DNA of 37,085 bases from Chromatiales bacterium (GTDB taxonomy: Bacteria > Pseudomonadota > Gammaproteobacteria > SZUA-152), in contig JALTPW010000085.1 in assembly GCA_026999335.1 (NCBI GenBank), positions 1 to 37,085 of the forward strand. The letters are read 5' to 3'. The translations under genes were made by a program, and so were the position numbers. Shown one piece after another: positions 9,259 through 17,091 of this stretch (positions are counted from its first letter, which is position 1; the number at the start of each line of letters is the position of its first letter). The notes beneath the pieces were generated by a model that saw nothing but the letters and a program-made list of their open reading frames with translations, made no database searches and was not told where the DNA came from.

Positions 9259-11426
9259 GATAGAACCTTTTTGTTGATAAACCGGCCGGCACGTTTACGC
9301 TCACGACGAATTTCCGGTTTAAGAACCTGCTCCGCCATCGCTCTGGCTGCGCGCCTGTCCTGCAAAGGCGTCTGAAAATTCTGCACGATTTGCACATCGC
9401 CTTTACCGCGTCCACCTCCCAGAACCTCATCGATGAGCTGCCGGCTGTAAGAAAGAAAATCTTGCTTCGGCGCGACGATCTCGGGCGATGTGCGTGGATT
9501 CTCGCCGATGAGCGCCAGGGTCGGGCGTGTTACAATGCCGCCATCCGCCATAGCGGCAATTTGCCCGCGTGCGGCGGTCAGGAGTCCAGAAGCAACAGCA
9601 AGAGGGGCAGCCTTTGCAAGAGCTTCCCCAAGTCCGAACACCCCTTTCATAACCGCATCAAGTATTGTCTTGATTTTCGCAAGAACTATATACCTGTTCA
9701 GGGCGTCGACCACTGTCAGCAGGATTTCTTTCATTGCGGCCCGCAGGCGAGTCGTTCCTTCCGCCACCGGATCAAAAGCATCTGTAAAATAAAAAGCAAT
9801 GTTTTCTGTCGCGTTTCTAATAAAACTAACTATATCTGTAACTGTGTAGCGAAGTTGACTCATTCTTTCTTCAAAATCGTCGAAGAATTCTGCTCTTTCC
9901 AGTTGTTGCGGAAGTATTTTTTTTACGTCAGTACGGATTTTTATACTGTGTTTTTCAGTTTGGGCAGCAGCTCTTTCGCGTTCTGCATTTAATAGAGATT
10001 CCTGCCTCAAAAGTTCCTTATGTAAATTCAGCCACTCGTTGGACCATTTTGTAAAATCGTTTCGCCTTTGACGTAGGTAAGCAATATACTGTTCCCGACT
10101 TATTTTATTCGTTTCAAACTGAAAACGGATATGGTTATCTGCTCGCTCTTTTGCAGCCCTAGTTTCTTGCCTAGCTGCGGCTTCAAATTTCTCAGCATTT
10201 TGCTTTTGATGTTTTTGGATCATATCGCCAGTTAATTCGAGCTGGCGGGCCAACTCGGCTAATCGAGCGCGACGAAAAGCACTACGCTGTGATGCCATAC
10301 GTAAAGCGAGCAGCTCTTCCTCTGTTGCCTGGCCTTCAAGGGCTCTTTTCCTGCGTTGTGCAATTCTATCTTCCTCTTGCTGCAACCTTTGTTGTTCTAT
10401 AGTCAGTTCAAGCCATTGTTTTTGCAGTTGTTGTAGATTCATCTGCGCAGCTTCTTCGCGAAATTTTTTTAAAGAGTCTGTAGCATCGCTAGTAACGCTC
10501 TGGAATAACCCAAATGCACTAATAACAAGGGTTATCCCCGCGACAATCCAGCCTACAGGCCCCATGGCTGGTTTAAGTGCTGTAAGTGCCCCGCCAAAAA
10601 GTTTTAATGCTGCTGCAGCTACTATAACTGCAGCAGCAAAATTTCGAACGTGTGGCGGGGATTCCGCAAAAAACTTTGCTAATAGTGTCAATTTTGAAAT
10701 AACCGGGCCCACGAGTTCCTGGAAAAGCTTCCCGAAGGCAACGGACAAACTCCTTGTCTGTGCAGCCAGTTTAGCCTGCTGACCGGCTGCTGAATTGGCG
10801 AGCTTGGTCAGATCGCCAACCTGGCCCTGGGTTTCGCGCATCAGACCGTTAACTTCGGCCTGAATTTTTTCCTGCAGAGTGAGTTGCTTAACACCTTTGC
10901 CGATCTGCTTCGCGTACTCTGCCCACATGACCGATACATTTTTGGTTACACCGGCATTGTCCACCAGGATTGAGTTCTCATTTTTCAATCCCTCGCTCGC
11001 AGACTTAACCGCTTCCCCGAGACTGAGAGAAGACTGCCGTCCAAAAGCTGCAGCATTCGACAGACGATTTAAAGCTTGTACTGCCTGTTCTAAATTATAG
11101 CCACGGGCGAGCAGATTTTTCAACGCCATGCTTGCATCCGAAACATCCAGCAGGCCGAGCTTGACAGCCTCGAGTTCTCGCACGGCTTTGTCCGCCCCCT
11201 GGATGCCTTTAAATTCTGCAACAGACTGCAAACCCATCAAGCCACTGGTTGCCTGGTTCGCGGCTTCGTTTATGCGTTTCAGAAACAGGGTTATCCCTGC
11301 GCCGGCGATCGCGTTGTTGATCGTTAGAAAGGCCTTTTTCACTTCCTGCGCTTTGCTGCGCAGTTGTCGTGAAAACTGCTCTCCACCTTTGAGGCGTAAA
11401 TAGCCAACCAGTTCTTGCTGTGCCAT
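9255..11426 (-). CDS. Tape measure protein
   Basis: 723 residues. Long helical N-terminal part, a hydrophobic region at about residues 263-308 (AAVIVAAAALKLFGG and VGWIVAGITLVISAFGLF), a long charged coiled coil at about 320-490, and the family-typical end ADGGIVTRPTLALIGENP close to the C-terminus. It determines tail length and is threaded through the tail tube. It follows the tail assembly chaperone pair, the standard order. Confidence 0.93.
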   Translation of the reverse strand: MAQQELVGYLRLKGGEQFSRQLRSKAQEVKKAFLTINNAIAGAGITLFLKRINEAANQATSGLMGLQSVAEFKGIQGADKAVRELEAVKLGLLDVSDASMALKNLLARGYNLEQAVQALNRLSNAAAFGRQSSLSLGEAVKSASEGLKNENSILVDNAGVTKNVSVMWAEYAKQIGKGVKQLTLQEKIQAEVNGLMRETQGQVGDLTKLANSAAGQQAKLAAQTRSLSVAFGKLFQELVGPVISKLTLLAKFFAESPPHVRNFAAAVIVAAAALKLFGGALTALKPAMGPVGWIVAGITLVISAFGLFQSVTSDATDSLKKFREEAAQMNLQQLQKQWLELTIEQQRLQQEEDRIAQRRKRALEGQATEEELLALRMASQRSAFRRARLAELARQLELTGDMIQKHQKQNAEKFEAAARQETRAAKERADNHIRFQFETNKISREQYIAYLRQRRNDFTKWSNEWLNLHKELLRQESLLNAERERAAAQTEKHSIKIRTDVKKILPQQLERAEFFDDFEERMSQLRYTVTDIVSFIRNATENIAFYFTDAFDPVAEGTTRLRAAMKEILLTVVDALNRYIVLAKIKTILDAVMKGVFGLGEALAKAAPLAVASGLLTAARGQIAAMADGGIVTRPTLALIGENPRTSPEIVAPKQDFLSYSRQLIDEVLGGGRGKGDVQIVQNFQTPLQDRRAARAMAEQVLKPEIRRERKRAGRFINKKVLS

Positions 11427-11427
11427 A

Positions 11428-11718
11428 TCAGCCTTTGTCTTTTTGTTCTCTCCGGCGTAATTCCTCCGGAGAAACTTTTACTTTCTGCACACTAAATCCA
11501 CCCGGTACGGCAGCAGCCGCAACCGGTGCAGAAACGGTTTGCTGTTCTTTTTGTGCCGGCGTTTCCTGCAGCTCAGCACCATGCAGTGCTGCCAGTATGC
11601 GCAACTCATTTTCCTGCTTTTCGCGCGCCAGAAAAACCCACTCAAGAGCGTCGCGAATACGCATTTTCATCGCCACCGGAATCGCGGTTATATCTCCTTG
11701 CGTTAGTTCGAAAATCAA
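11428..11718 (-). CDS. Tail assembly chaperone, downstream partner
   Basis: 96 residues, starting at a TTG that overlaps the TGA stop of the upstream chaperone gene; there is no ATG start. Helical N-terminus (MKMRIRDALEWVFLAREKQ), then an Ala/Pro linker and a charged tail. Between tail tube and tape measure, siphophages usually have a chaperone pair made by -1 frameshifting. Here the frame is -1 relative to the upstream gene around ACAAAAGG, so either coupled TTG initiation or frameshifting could produce it. Confidence 0.65.
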   Translation of the reverse strand: MIFELTQGDITAIPVAMKMRIRDALEWVFLAREKQENELRILAALHGAELQETPAQKEQQTVSAPVAAAAVPGGFSVQKVKVSPEELRRREQKDKG

Positions 11719-12116
11719 CCTTTTGTGGAGGCTGACTCGGCGGCTTTTTTGTCCGTTTCCGCCGGCTGTTCTGGTGGCAGGAAATAACTGTATAGCTTTT
11801 GCATCCAGCCGGCGTTTTTGTGCAAAAAATCCTCAATCACCTCCATTACTGCAGATGATTTAACCATCGCGACCTGCTGTTCGATTTCTTTGCATTTACT
11901 TTCGTCGAATTCCTCTCCAGCCGGCACCAGGACGACAGAGAGAAAGCGGCGCAACAATTTTTTTTCACCAAGGCTTTTAGCCAATGAGAAAACATTTATC
12001 TCGCCACCGAGCAAAACAGCATCACTTTCCAACAAAGCGATAATTTCCGCTATGAGCTCATCCTGAGCAACCGTCAATTCATCAACAACATATTCTTGCC
12101 CGTTTATTTTGACCAT
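11715..12116 (-). CDS. Tail assembly chaperone, upstream partner
   Basis: 133 residues: VKINGQEYVVDELTVAQDEL begins a small beta-alpha domain, then helices, then a KKAAESASTKG tail. This is the gpG-like position between the major tail protein and the tape measure. The ATG overlaps the stop of the tail tube gene (TAATG). It is expected to coat the tape measure protein during tail assembly in the cytoplasm. Confidence 0.7.
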   Translation of the reverse strand: MVKINGQEYVVDELTVAQDELIAEIIALLESDAVLLGGEINVFSLAKSLGEKKLLRRFLSVVLVPAGEEFDESKCKEIEQQVAMVKSSAVMEVIEDFLHKNAGWMQKLYSYFLPPEQPAETDKKAAESASTKG

Positions 12117-12673
12117 TATGCTGATGCTCCTTCAATCTCGATTTTTCCGTATTTATTTGAGTTGGCCGGGTCTTGCACACATTGAAATTCAACTGGAATA
12201 TAGCGCTCATTTTTATATGTGAATGTTTGCTGATAAGCCGCGCGAACCTTGACTTTATAGAAAGTGAAGATGTCATAAAGCGTCGCGGTGGTAACCTGTG
12301 GTACTTTCAGCCGCAAAGCCTTATATACGGGTGCCCGGTATCCACCAATGTCCACCTGCAGATTCGGTGGGGTGGCGGTTGTGTTGTCGGTCACGTCTGT
12401 CGTGTCTTGCCCAAAGGCGAGCGCCAAATGCGTCGCTTTCATTTCCTGCAGGGCACACTTAATCGTTAACCGCTGTGGGCCAATATCGAAAATCTCATCA
12501 ATAGTCGGCTCCTGGGCGTTACCGATCTCTTTCTCAGTCGTTTCATACGAGATCTCAATGCCATCCTCAGAAGTTTTCCCCAGATCGGTCGGGCTTGAAA
12601 AATTACCCCCGACAGCATCAAGTTCGACATTTGCTGCGCGGATGCGAATTCTGTTGGAAATGGTCGTTGCCAT
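12116..12673 (-). CDS. Major tail (tube) protein
   Basis: 185 residues after a strong GGAGG. Tube-protein features: an N-terminal NRIRIRAANVELDAVG strand, EDGIEISYETTEKEIGNAQE, and a closing strand pair YKNERYIPVEFQCVQDP. Size and place before the chaperones and tape measure fit the polymerising tail tube subunit. No sheath gene is adjacent, which points to a non-contractile, siphovirus-like tail. Confidence 0.85.
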   Translation of the reverse strand: MATTISNRIRIRAANVELDAVGGNFSSPTDLGKTSEDGIEISYETTEKEIGNAQEPTIDEIFDIGPQRLTIKCALQEMKATHLALAFGQDTTDVTDNTTATPPNLQVDIGGYRAPVYKALRLKVPQVTTATLYDIFTFYKVKVRAAYQQTFTYKNERYIPVEFQCVQDPANSNKYGKIEIEGASA

Positions 12674-12676
12674 CTG

Positions 12677-12877
12677 TTAATCCTCCAATATTTTCAGGTA
12701 TGGCTGGTTTTTCTGTAGCTCTGTGAGATGGGCACGCGCGACGAGTACAGGCTCGTCAAGGCGGAGGTCATACCTGACTCCGTCGACCTCGTGGATGGCA
12801 CGACCATACTCATTGTTTCGTCCGAGCACCACACGGACGAATTCTGCCTTTGTCTGCTCTTTTTTCTTTTCTTTCAT
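12677..12877 (-). CDS. Small tail-region protein
   Basis: 66 residues, lysine-rich N-terminus and a compact alpha/beta remainder (GVRYDLRLDEPVLVARAHLTELQ). It lies between the putative tail terminator and the tail tube. Small genes of this type are common at this place in Mu-like siphophages; their function is unknown. Confidence 0.6.
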   Translation of the reverse strand: MKEKKKEQTKAEFVRVVLGRNNEYGRAIHEVDGVRYDLRLDEPVLVARAHLTELQKNQPYLKILED

Positions 12878-12886
12878 TATAGTGCC

Positions 12887-13369
12887 CTATTTTAAGGTCA
12901 GCATGTTATCGTGGAACTGCACCATTACACGCAAGGTGAGCCTCTCTCCAACGTACCATGTCGAGTTCCCCACAATCCCCTCAACATGCTCATACTTCTC
13001 AATCTCTGTGTCCTCTCCATACCCGGTTATGCCACTTGGGTAAGATGTACAGACCAATTCCGGATTGCGTAAGATGACCTGTTCTACCAGCCGCGCCTTT
13101 TTGTCGGCTACCTCTTCCGCCGTCCGCCAAACGTTACTTGTGCCGGGACGATTTGAAACCTGCACTAGAACGACCAGGTCGGCACGGGCGATAAAGGCAC
13201 CGTAGCGTTCGTTCTGCTGAATTGTCTCCCGGCCTTTTCGCTTTAGAACAACACAGGGACTCTTCATGCCCTCATGTTCGTTACAAAGAACAGTCACCCC
13301 CTCAAGCAATTTCCCTGTACCGGTCTCTGCCGTCAGGATTTCATCCAGAGCCGTGATCAGTTCGTTCAT
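12887..13369 (-). CDS. Putative tail terminator / head-tail joining protein
   Basis: 160 residues. N-terminal helix MNELITALDEILTAET followed by mixed strands (PCVVLKRKGRETIQQ, ADLVVLVQVSN) and a C-terminal strand RLTLRVMVQFHDN, a layout like gpU/tail-completion proteins. The ATG overlaps the stop of the HK97-gp10-like gene (ATGA). It would cap the tail tube for joining to the head; the call is by position and fold pattern. Confidence 0.6.
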   Translation of the reverse strand: MNELITALDEILTAETGTGKLLEGVTVLCNEHEGMKSPCVVLKRKGRETIQQNERYGAFIARADLVVLVQVSNRPGTSNVWRTAEEVADKKARLVEQVILRNPELVCTSYPSGITGYGEDTEIEKYEHVEGIVGNSTWYVGERLTLRVMVQFHDNMLTLK

Positions 13370-13815
13370 TCGAAAATTCTCTTCGCCAGTTTGGGCTGTT
13401 CTTCCTCAAACGCCGCTTTTAAGAAAGGTCGGCCGCGTATTCCTTTTTGCCGTACGCGCTTAACCGGATGTGCCGCTCCTGGCCAGAACAACGCCTTTTT
13501 CCCCCTCGGGAATATCTCAATCTCGCGCTGTTCCGGGCCGAAAATGCCGGTGCCTTCATGGACGAAAATCGCGTATTTCGCCGTAAATTTGACCTCGCCG
13601 ACAATGTTAAACCCGGAACCGGAAAAACCGGATGTCCCTGAGTTTTGCAAGTTTCCAGTTTTTCGCGGCGCTTTGCGTACAGCGGCTGCCTCGATGAGCA
13701 GCGTAGTCTGTTTAACCGCCTTCTCAGCCTTTTTCTCAACCCGAGCAGGCAAACGCCGAAAATCCCGGTCGTCCAAATCCAGAAAAACGACCGGGAAAGC
13801 CTCTTTTTTGGCCAT
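13366..13815 (-). CDS. HK97-gp10-like / virion morphogenesis head-tail protein
   Basis: 149 residues from the ATG at 13815, which overlaps the preceding TAA; upstream extension would run into the membrane protein gene. The central KAPRKTGNLQNSGTSGF and YAIFVHEGTG are the hallmark of HK97 gp10 / phage virion morphogenesis proteins, followed by GRPFLKAAFEEEQPKLAKRI. Role: head-tail connection or neck assembly. Confidence 0.85.
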   Translation of the reverse strand: MAKKEAFPVVFLDLDDRDFRRLPARVEKKAEKAVKQTTLLIEAAAVRKAPRKTGNLQNSGTSGFSGSGFNIVGEVKFTAKYAIFVHEGTGIFGPEQREIEIFPRGKKALFWPGAAHPVKRVRQKGIRGRPFLKAAFEEEQPKLAKRIFE

Positions 13816-14153
13816 TATGTTTCCTGGGACCAAATAGGTTTCCAGAACATGCGATACGCAACCTGACTTGCTGCAAAAGCAGTAGTGATAAATGGCACAA
13901 GGTCTGTGTATGATACACCTGCATAAAGAGCACCACCTGCGCCTGTTATGGCTGAAGCCAGCATAGCGATAGCAAAACGCATCGTCTCGCTCTTCACTTT
14001 TGTTTTCAACCATTTCAGGCTGTATGGCAAGACCGCGCTCAGGACGGTTACCAGGCTGACCGGGAAAAAAGTGTCAGTGCCTGCGCTTCCTTGTGCCAGC
14101 GCCAGACCAGGAACTGCGAAAAAAAGCAGAAACAGAAAAATATAGCGTTGCAT
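13815..14153 (-). CDS. Exported three-helix membrane protein, holin candidate
   Basis: 112 residues. Signal peptide MQRYIFLFLLFFAVPGLALA|Q, then three hydrophobic stretches (about 30-50, 58-80, 84-104) and a charged tail. Late-operon location, small size and several helices fit a holin with a cleavable signal. It lies inside the head-tail connector module rather than in a lysis cassette, and no endolysin gene is next to it. Alternative: a membrane-inserted infection or exclusion protein. Confidence 0.55.
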   Translation of the reverse strand: MQRYIFLFLLFFAVPGLALAQGSAGTDTFFPVSLVTVLSAVLPYSLKWLKTKVKSETMRFAIAMLASAITGAGGALYAGVSYTDLVPFITTAFAASQVAYRMFWKPIWSQET

Positions 14154-14164
14154 ACCATCACCTC

Positions 14165-14677
14165 TTAAGGTTTGTTTTCTGGATAATTATCATCGATCGC
14201 GTCGCCATCATCATCGTAGGCGAAACTGCGCCCAGGCCCGGGAGACCCGAAACCGTTGTCTCCCGTAAGCCATTCCGCAACAGCTTTTTCAGCCATTTGG
14301 ACATAAAGCGTCTGCGCCTGTTCCAGCTGGTCAGGACGCAGATACCGATAGGTCGTTTCGCCGATGGTGCCCTCCTGGGTTACGCCCGCCGCGTTTGAGC
14401 CATATACCTGCATAACGGTATTCCAACTCTGCATGCCGGCGGCAAGAGTCAGATACGCCTCCGCATCAGCCATAGCCGCGGTTTCCTCTTGCGCAGTGGA
14501 ATAGTCTCTCGGAGAACCGAGAGTTGCGGCTTCTGTTTCTGCGGTGGTATAGGCAGTATCACCGACCCAGTTTTTCAGTCGTGCTTTTGCCGTACGTAAG
14601 TGCGGCGTGATCGCGGCATCACCAAGAGCAGCAGGCAAATTCCCGACAGTGCGGACATGGGCTTCATCAGCGATCAT
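14165..14677 (-). CDS. Putative head-tail connector/adaptor protein
   Basis: 170 residues, alanine- and threonine-rich and largely helical (AEAYLTLAAGMQSWNTVMQV, PDQLEQAQTLYVQMAEKAV), ending in an acidic Gly/Pro/Asp tail. Position between capsid and neck genes matches connector adaptors of the gp6/gp15 type. No diagnostic motif is visible. Confidence 0.55.
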   Translation of the reverse strand: MIADEAHVRTVGNLPAALGDAAITPHLRTAKARLKNWVGDTAYTTAETEAATLGSPRDYSTAQEETAAMADAEAYLTLAAGMQSWNTVMQVYGSNAAGVTQEGTIGETTYRYLRPDQLEQAQTLYVQMAEKAVAEWLTGDNGFGSPGPGRSFAYDDDGDAIDDNYPENKP

Positions 14678-14680
14678 GGT

Positions 14681-14935
14681 TTATTTTTGCTCCGGTTTTT
14701 CTTGTCCTGTCCCCTCGCCTTGTGTGTCATTTGCCCTTTGTCCTTGCGCTTTCACTTCGACCAAGTCTCCGCCGCTGATGAGCGCCTCGACAAAACCTGT
14801 ACGAGGTACTTCGAGGTATTTTTTGCCTTTCGGATACTTTGCCGCGGAAATCATCACGCCGCTTTCCCGATCGACAAATCCCAAATTCCCTCTGATCAGC
14901 TCAGGCTTTAAGCTGACTTTAATTTTTTTCGCCAT
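14681..14935 (-). CDS. Small head-region protein
   Basis: 84 residues, basic N-terminal half with short strands (KIKVSLKPELIRGNLGFVD, KKYLEVPRTGFVEALISGG), and a disordered Gln/Glu-rich tail. Well-placed GGAGG upstream. It follows the major capsid gene, where Mu-like phages often carry a small uncharacterised head protein. Function unknown. Confidence 0.6.
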   Translation of the reverse strand: MAKKIKVSLKPELIRGNLGFVDRESGVMISAAKYPKGKKYLEVPRTGFVEALISGGDLVEVKAQGQRANDTQGEGTGQEKPEQK

Positions 14936-14956
14936 TGCTTGTTTCCTCCATATTTA

Positions 14957-14986
14957 GTTCAGAGCCGGCCCGGGCCAGCCCTGAAC
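14957..14986 (-). promoter_or_regulatory. GC-rich RNA hairpin just after the major capsid gene
   Basis: The arms GTTCAGGGCTGGCCC and GGGCCGGCTCTGAAC pair fully with two G-U wobbles; the innermost bases form the loop. No U tract follows; instead the SD of the next gene starts about 6 nt later. This fits an mRNA-stabilising or processing hairpin rather than a terminator. Confidence 0.55.
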
Positions 14987-15017
14987 CTTATTTATGCGCT
15001 TCCGGTTGGTTTTTCTT

Positions 15018-16151
15018 TTAGCTGTAATCCCACACTCCGGCGGCATCGGCGATGATCTTCGCATATCCGACTACGGTTGAGATAGCAAGCTCTTCCCACT
15101 GGCCGTCGATCACTTTGTCCGTCTCCGTAAGTGTTGCGCCGGACTGAACGATACGTTCAAGAGCGAATCGCTCATCCACACCAACCATTTTGCTGGCCAA
15201 TACGGATGCTGTTTCCGGATCATGTCGCTTCATCGTAGCTCCCATCGGCGAAATTAGCCGGCCCTCAGTCAGAAACTCCGAGAAAATGCGGCTGTCTTTG
15301 AACTCCGAAAGCTTCAATACGGCGCCGAGACCGGCCTCCGGCAGGATGACAACGCGGAAAGAATACGGGTCGAATTTCAGGAAGAAATCAACCATATTAT
15401 TATAGGTCAAACCCGTGGCGGCAAAAGTGAATGCCGGATTGCTTTGTCCAGTGTTGCCGTTCATCAGAATGTCGAGCGCATCAGCAGCTTTGTCCTGTGC
15501 CATTTTCCAGCCCACGAGGCGCAGGAAAACAGCCATTTTGTTTACGCGAATGCCGCGCAAATGCTCATACGTTTGCGAGATCAGGATAGCGTGTTTGCGC
15601 AACGTGACCGTTTTATCCGAAAGCGTGATGCTCACGCGCGGGAATTTTGTTCCTTGCGGCACGATCTTCATATTCACGTCGCTGGTCAGATCGACGATCG
15701 CGTTCTCGTACGTCATGGAATCGATCTCCGTTTCTGTCGCGATGATATCATCATCCCGCAGAGTCACATCGCTGAGCAGTTCCCCCATGCGCACCTGCCG
15801 ATCAATAAATTCAGGGAAAAGTACGGAACTGTCCGGTGTGTCGTAAAACTCTTCCAATTTTACGGCGGCTCGGCCGGCGACGCTGAGTCCGCGTGCGGCG
15901 AGTTGGCGCTCGAAGGCATCCAGACCAACACCGGGGTAGTTTTCAGATGGGTCTTCGCGCTCGAGAATTTCCGTCAGGCTGACTCCTTCTTTTGCGGCCT
16001 GCTTATACATGCCGCGCTCTACGTTCAAGCGTTTGAAGGTGGTTTTCTTAACGCCGGGAAAAGCCTGTCGGTTGACCTCTGCCGCCAGAGCACGCAGGTC
16101 AATCCCAGCCGCCTGGGCATGAGCAAGCAACTGTTCAATTGTATAAGGCAT
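15018..16151 (-). CDS. Major capsid protein (HK97 fold)
   Basis: 377 residues after AAAGGAG. Features: an N-terminal helical arm (residues 1-100), then LLSDVTLRDDDIIATETEID, a strand-rich core VSITLSDKTVTLRKHAILISQ, and the helix MAQDKAADALDILMNGNTGQ typical of HK97-like shells. Placement after protease/scaffold and decoration protein is canonical. The first ~100 residues could be a scaffolding delta-domain removed by the protease; this is inference. Confidence 0.85.
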   Translation of the reverse strand: MPYTIEQLLAHAQAAGIDLRALAAEVNRQAFPGVKKTTFKRLNVERGMYKQAAKEGVSLTEILEREDPSENYPGVGLDAFERQLAARGLSVAGRAAVKLEEFYDTPDSSVLFPEFIDRQVRMGELLSDVTLRDDDIIATETEIDSMTYENAIVDLTSDVNMKIVPQGTKFPRVSITLSDKTVTLRKHAILISQTYEHLRGIRVNKMAVFLRLVGWKMAQDKAADALDILMNGNTGQSNPAFTFAATGLTYNNMVDFFLKFDPYSFRVVILPEAGLGAVLKLSEFKDSRIFSEFLTEGRLISPMGATMKRHDPETASVLASKMVGVDERFALERIVQSGATLTETDKVIDGQWEELAISTVVGYAKIIADAAGVWDYS

Positions 16152-16213
16152 CGTGCTACTCCTTTGAAGTTTCTGGTTTTCTTTGCTTTGGCTCTTCCCG
16201 TTACTCTTTTCAG

Positions 16214-16582
16214 TCAGCCGAGATCAATCACGCATGTGCTCGCGCTGGTATCGACACTTTCAACAAAATATTCGTGTCCATTTGTCGCATCGACTTGTAC
16301 TGCACCACCTGCGCCACATTCGAGCTTATTCCATGCTCCTGCCGTCGGCGCCGTCCCGGTGTATGTAACAGTTACTAGGCCGCGTACCTGTACCGTTATA
16401 TCCGTCCCGGAAATCGCCTTGATGACACCGCGCAACACTTCATTTGCAGCACCGACCTTGATTTTTCCAGCTGTCATTGATGCGGCTTTGCCTTCGTCGG
16501 TACCCTTCGTAAAGGTGCCGGAACCCTCATAGCCGAGTAGTTCGCTCAGTTGCCCGGAACGATCAAATTTGTTCCATCCCAT
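16214..16582 (-). CDS. Capsid decoration (cement) protein
   Basis: 122 residues with a strong GGAGG. Gly/Ala/Thr-rich beta protein (AASMTAGKIKVGAANEVLRG, GLVTVTYTGTAPTAGAWNKL), the DUF2190/gpD-like style of head decoration proteins. It lies between scaffold and capsid genes as in other tailed phages. It would stabilise the expanded head. Confidence 0.7.
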   Translation of the reverse strand: MGWNKFDRSGQLSELLGYEGSGTFTKGTDEGKAASMTAGKIKVGAANEVLRGVIKAISGTDITVQVRGLVTVTYTGTAPTAGAWNKLECGAGGAVQVDATNGHEYFVESVDTSASTCVIDLG

Positions 16583-16638
16583 TTTTTACCTCCAGTTTTA
16601 TGGCAGAATTTATTTACATTACAAGTTACAGGGCGACA

Positions 16639-17091
16639 TTAGCCGGCGATGCGGAAATTCCCCGGCTTGATGGCTACGCCATTTTCATGCCCGGCTGGAT
16701 TAGGCTGTTTTTCCACAGACGACCGGCGTTCGACTGATCTGGAACCACAGTCAGCACACCGCAAAGGAAAGGCTTTTTCCAGGCGTTCCCGATATTCTGC
16801 ATCCAGCTCATCGATCTCTGCAAGACCGAATTTTTCCACCATGCCGATCAATTTCGATTCCGGTTCCAACTTCGCGATAGTGGCCTGTAACGCTTCCCGC
16901 CTGGACTTCAGAAACGCATCGAACTGTTTCTCACGCTCTGCCGCTGCCCTCTTTGCCTCGCGCAGTTCCCGGTTTGAGGCCACCAGGCCCTCGACAGCGC
17001 CGGCAAGGCCCTGTTCCGTCAGCTCGTCCTCATCCAGCCCGAGCAGCTCGCGAAGCGTCGCACAGTGTTCTGCATTCAGGATCAGCTTCAT
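16639..17091 (-). CDS. Nested scaffold protein, internal start
   Basis: In frame within the protease gene, ATG at 17091 is preceded by GGAGGTGACAGC, an essentially perfect Shine-Dalgarno at good spacing. The product is 150 residues beginning MKLILNAEHCATLRELLGLD, rich in long charged helices, as scaffolds are. Mu gpZ and lambda Nu3 are made the same way from the 3' part of the protease gene. Confidence 0.7.
   Translation of the reverse strand: MKLILNAEHCATLRELLGLDEDELTEQGLAGAVEGLVASNRELREAKRAAAEREKQFDAFLKSRREALQATIAKLEPESKLIGMVEKFGLAEIDELDAEYRERLEKAFPLRCADCGSRSVERRSSVEKQPNPAGHENGVAIKPGNFRIAG

Noticed and set aside
15444..16532. Open frame of 362 codons on the plus strand
   Set aside because: Antisense to the capsid and decoration genes with no recognisable domain.
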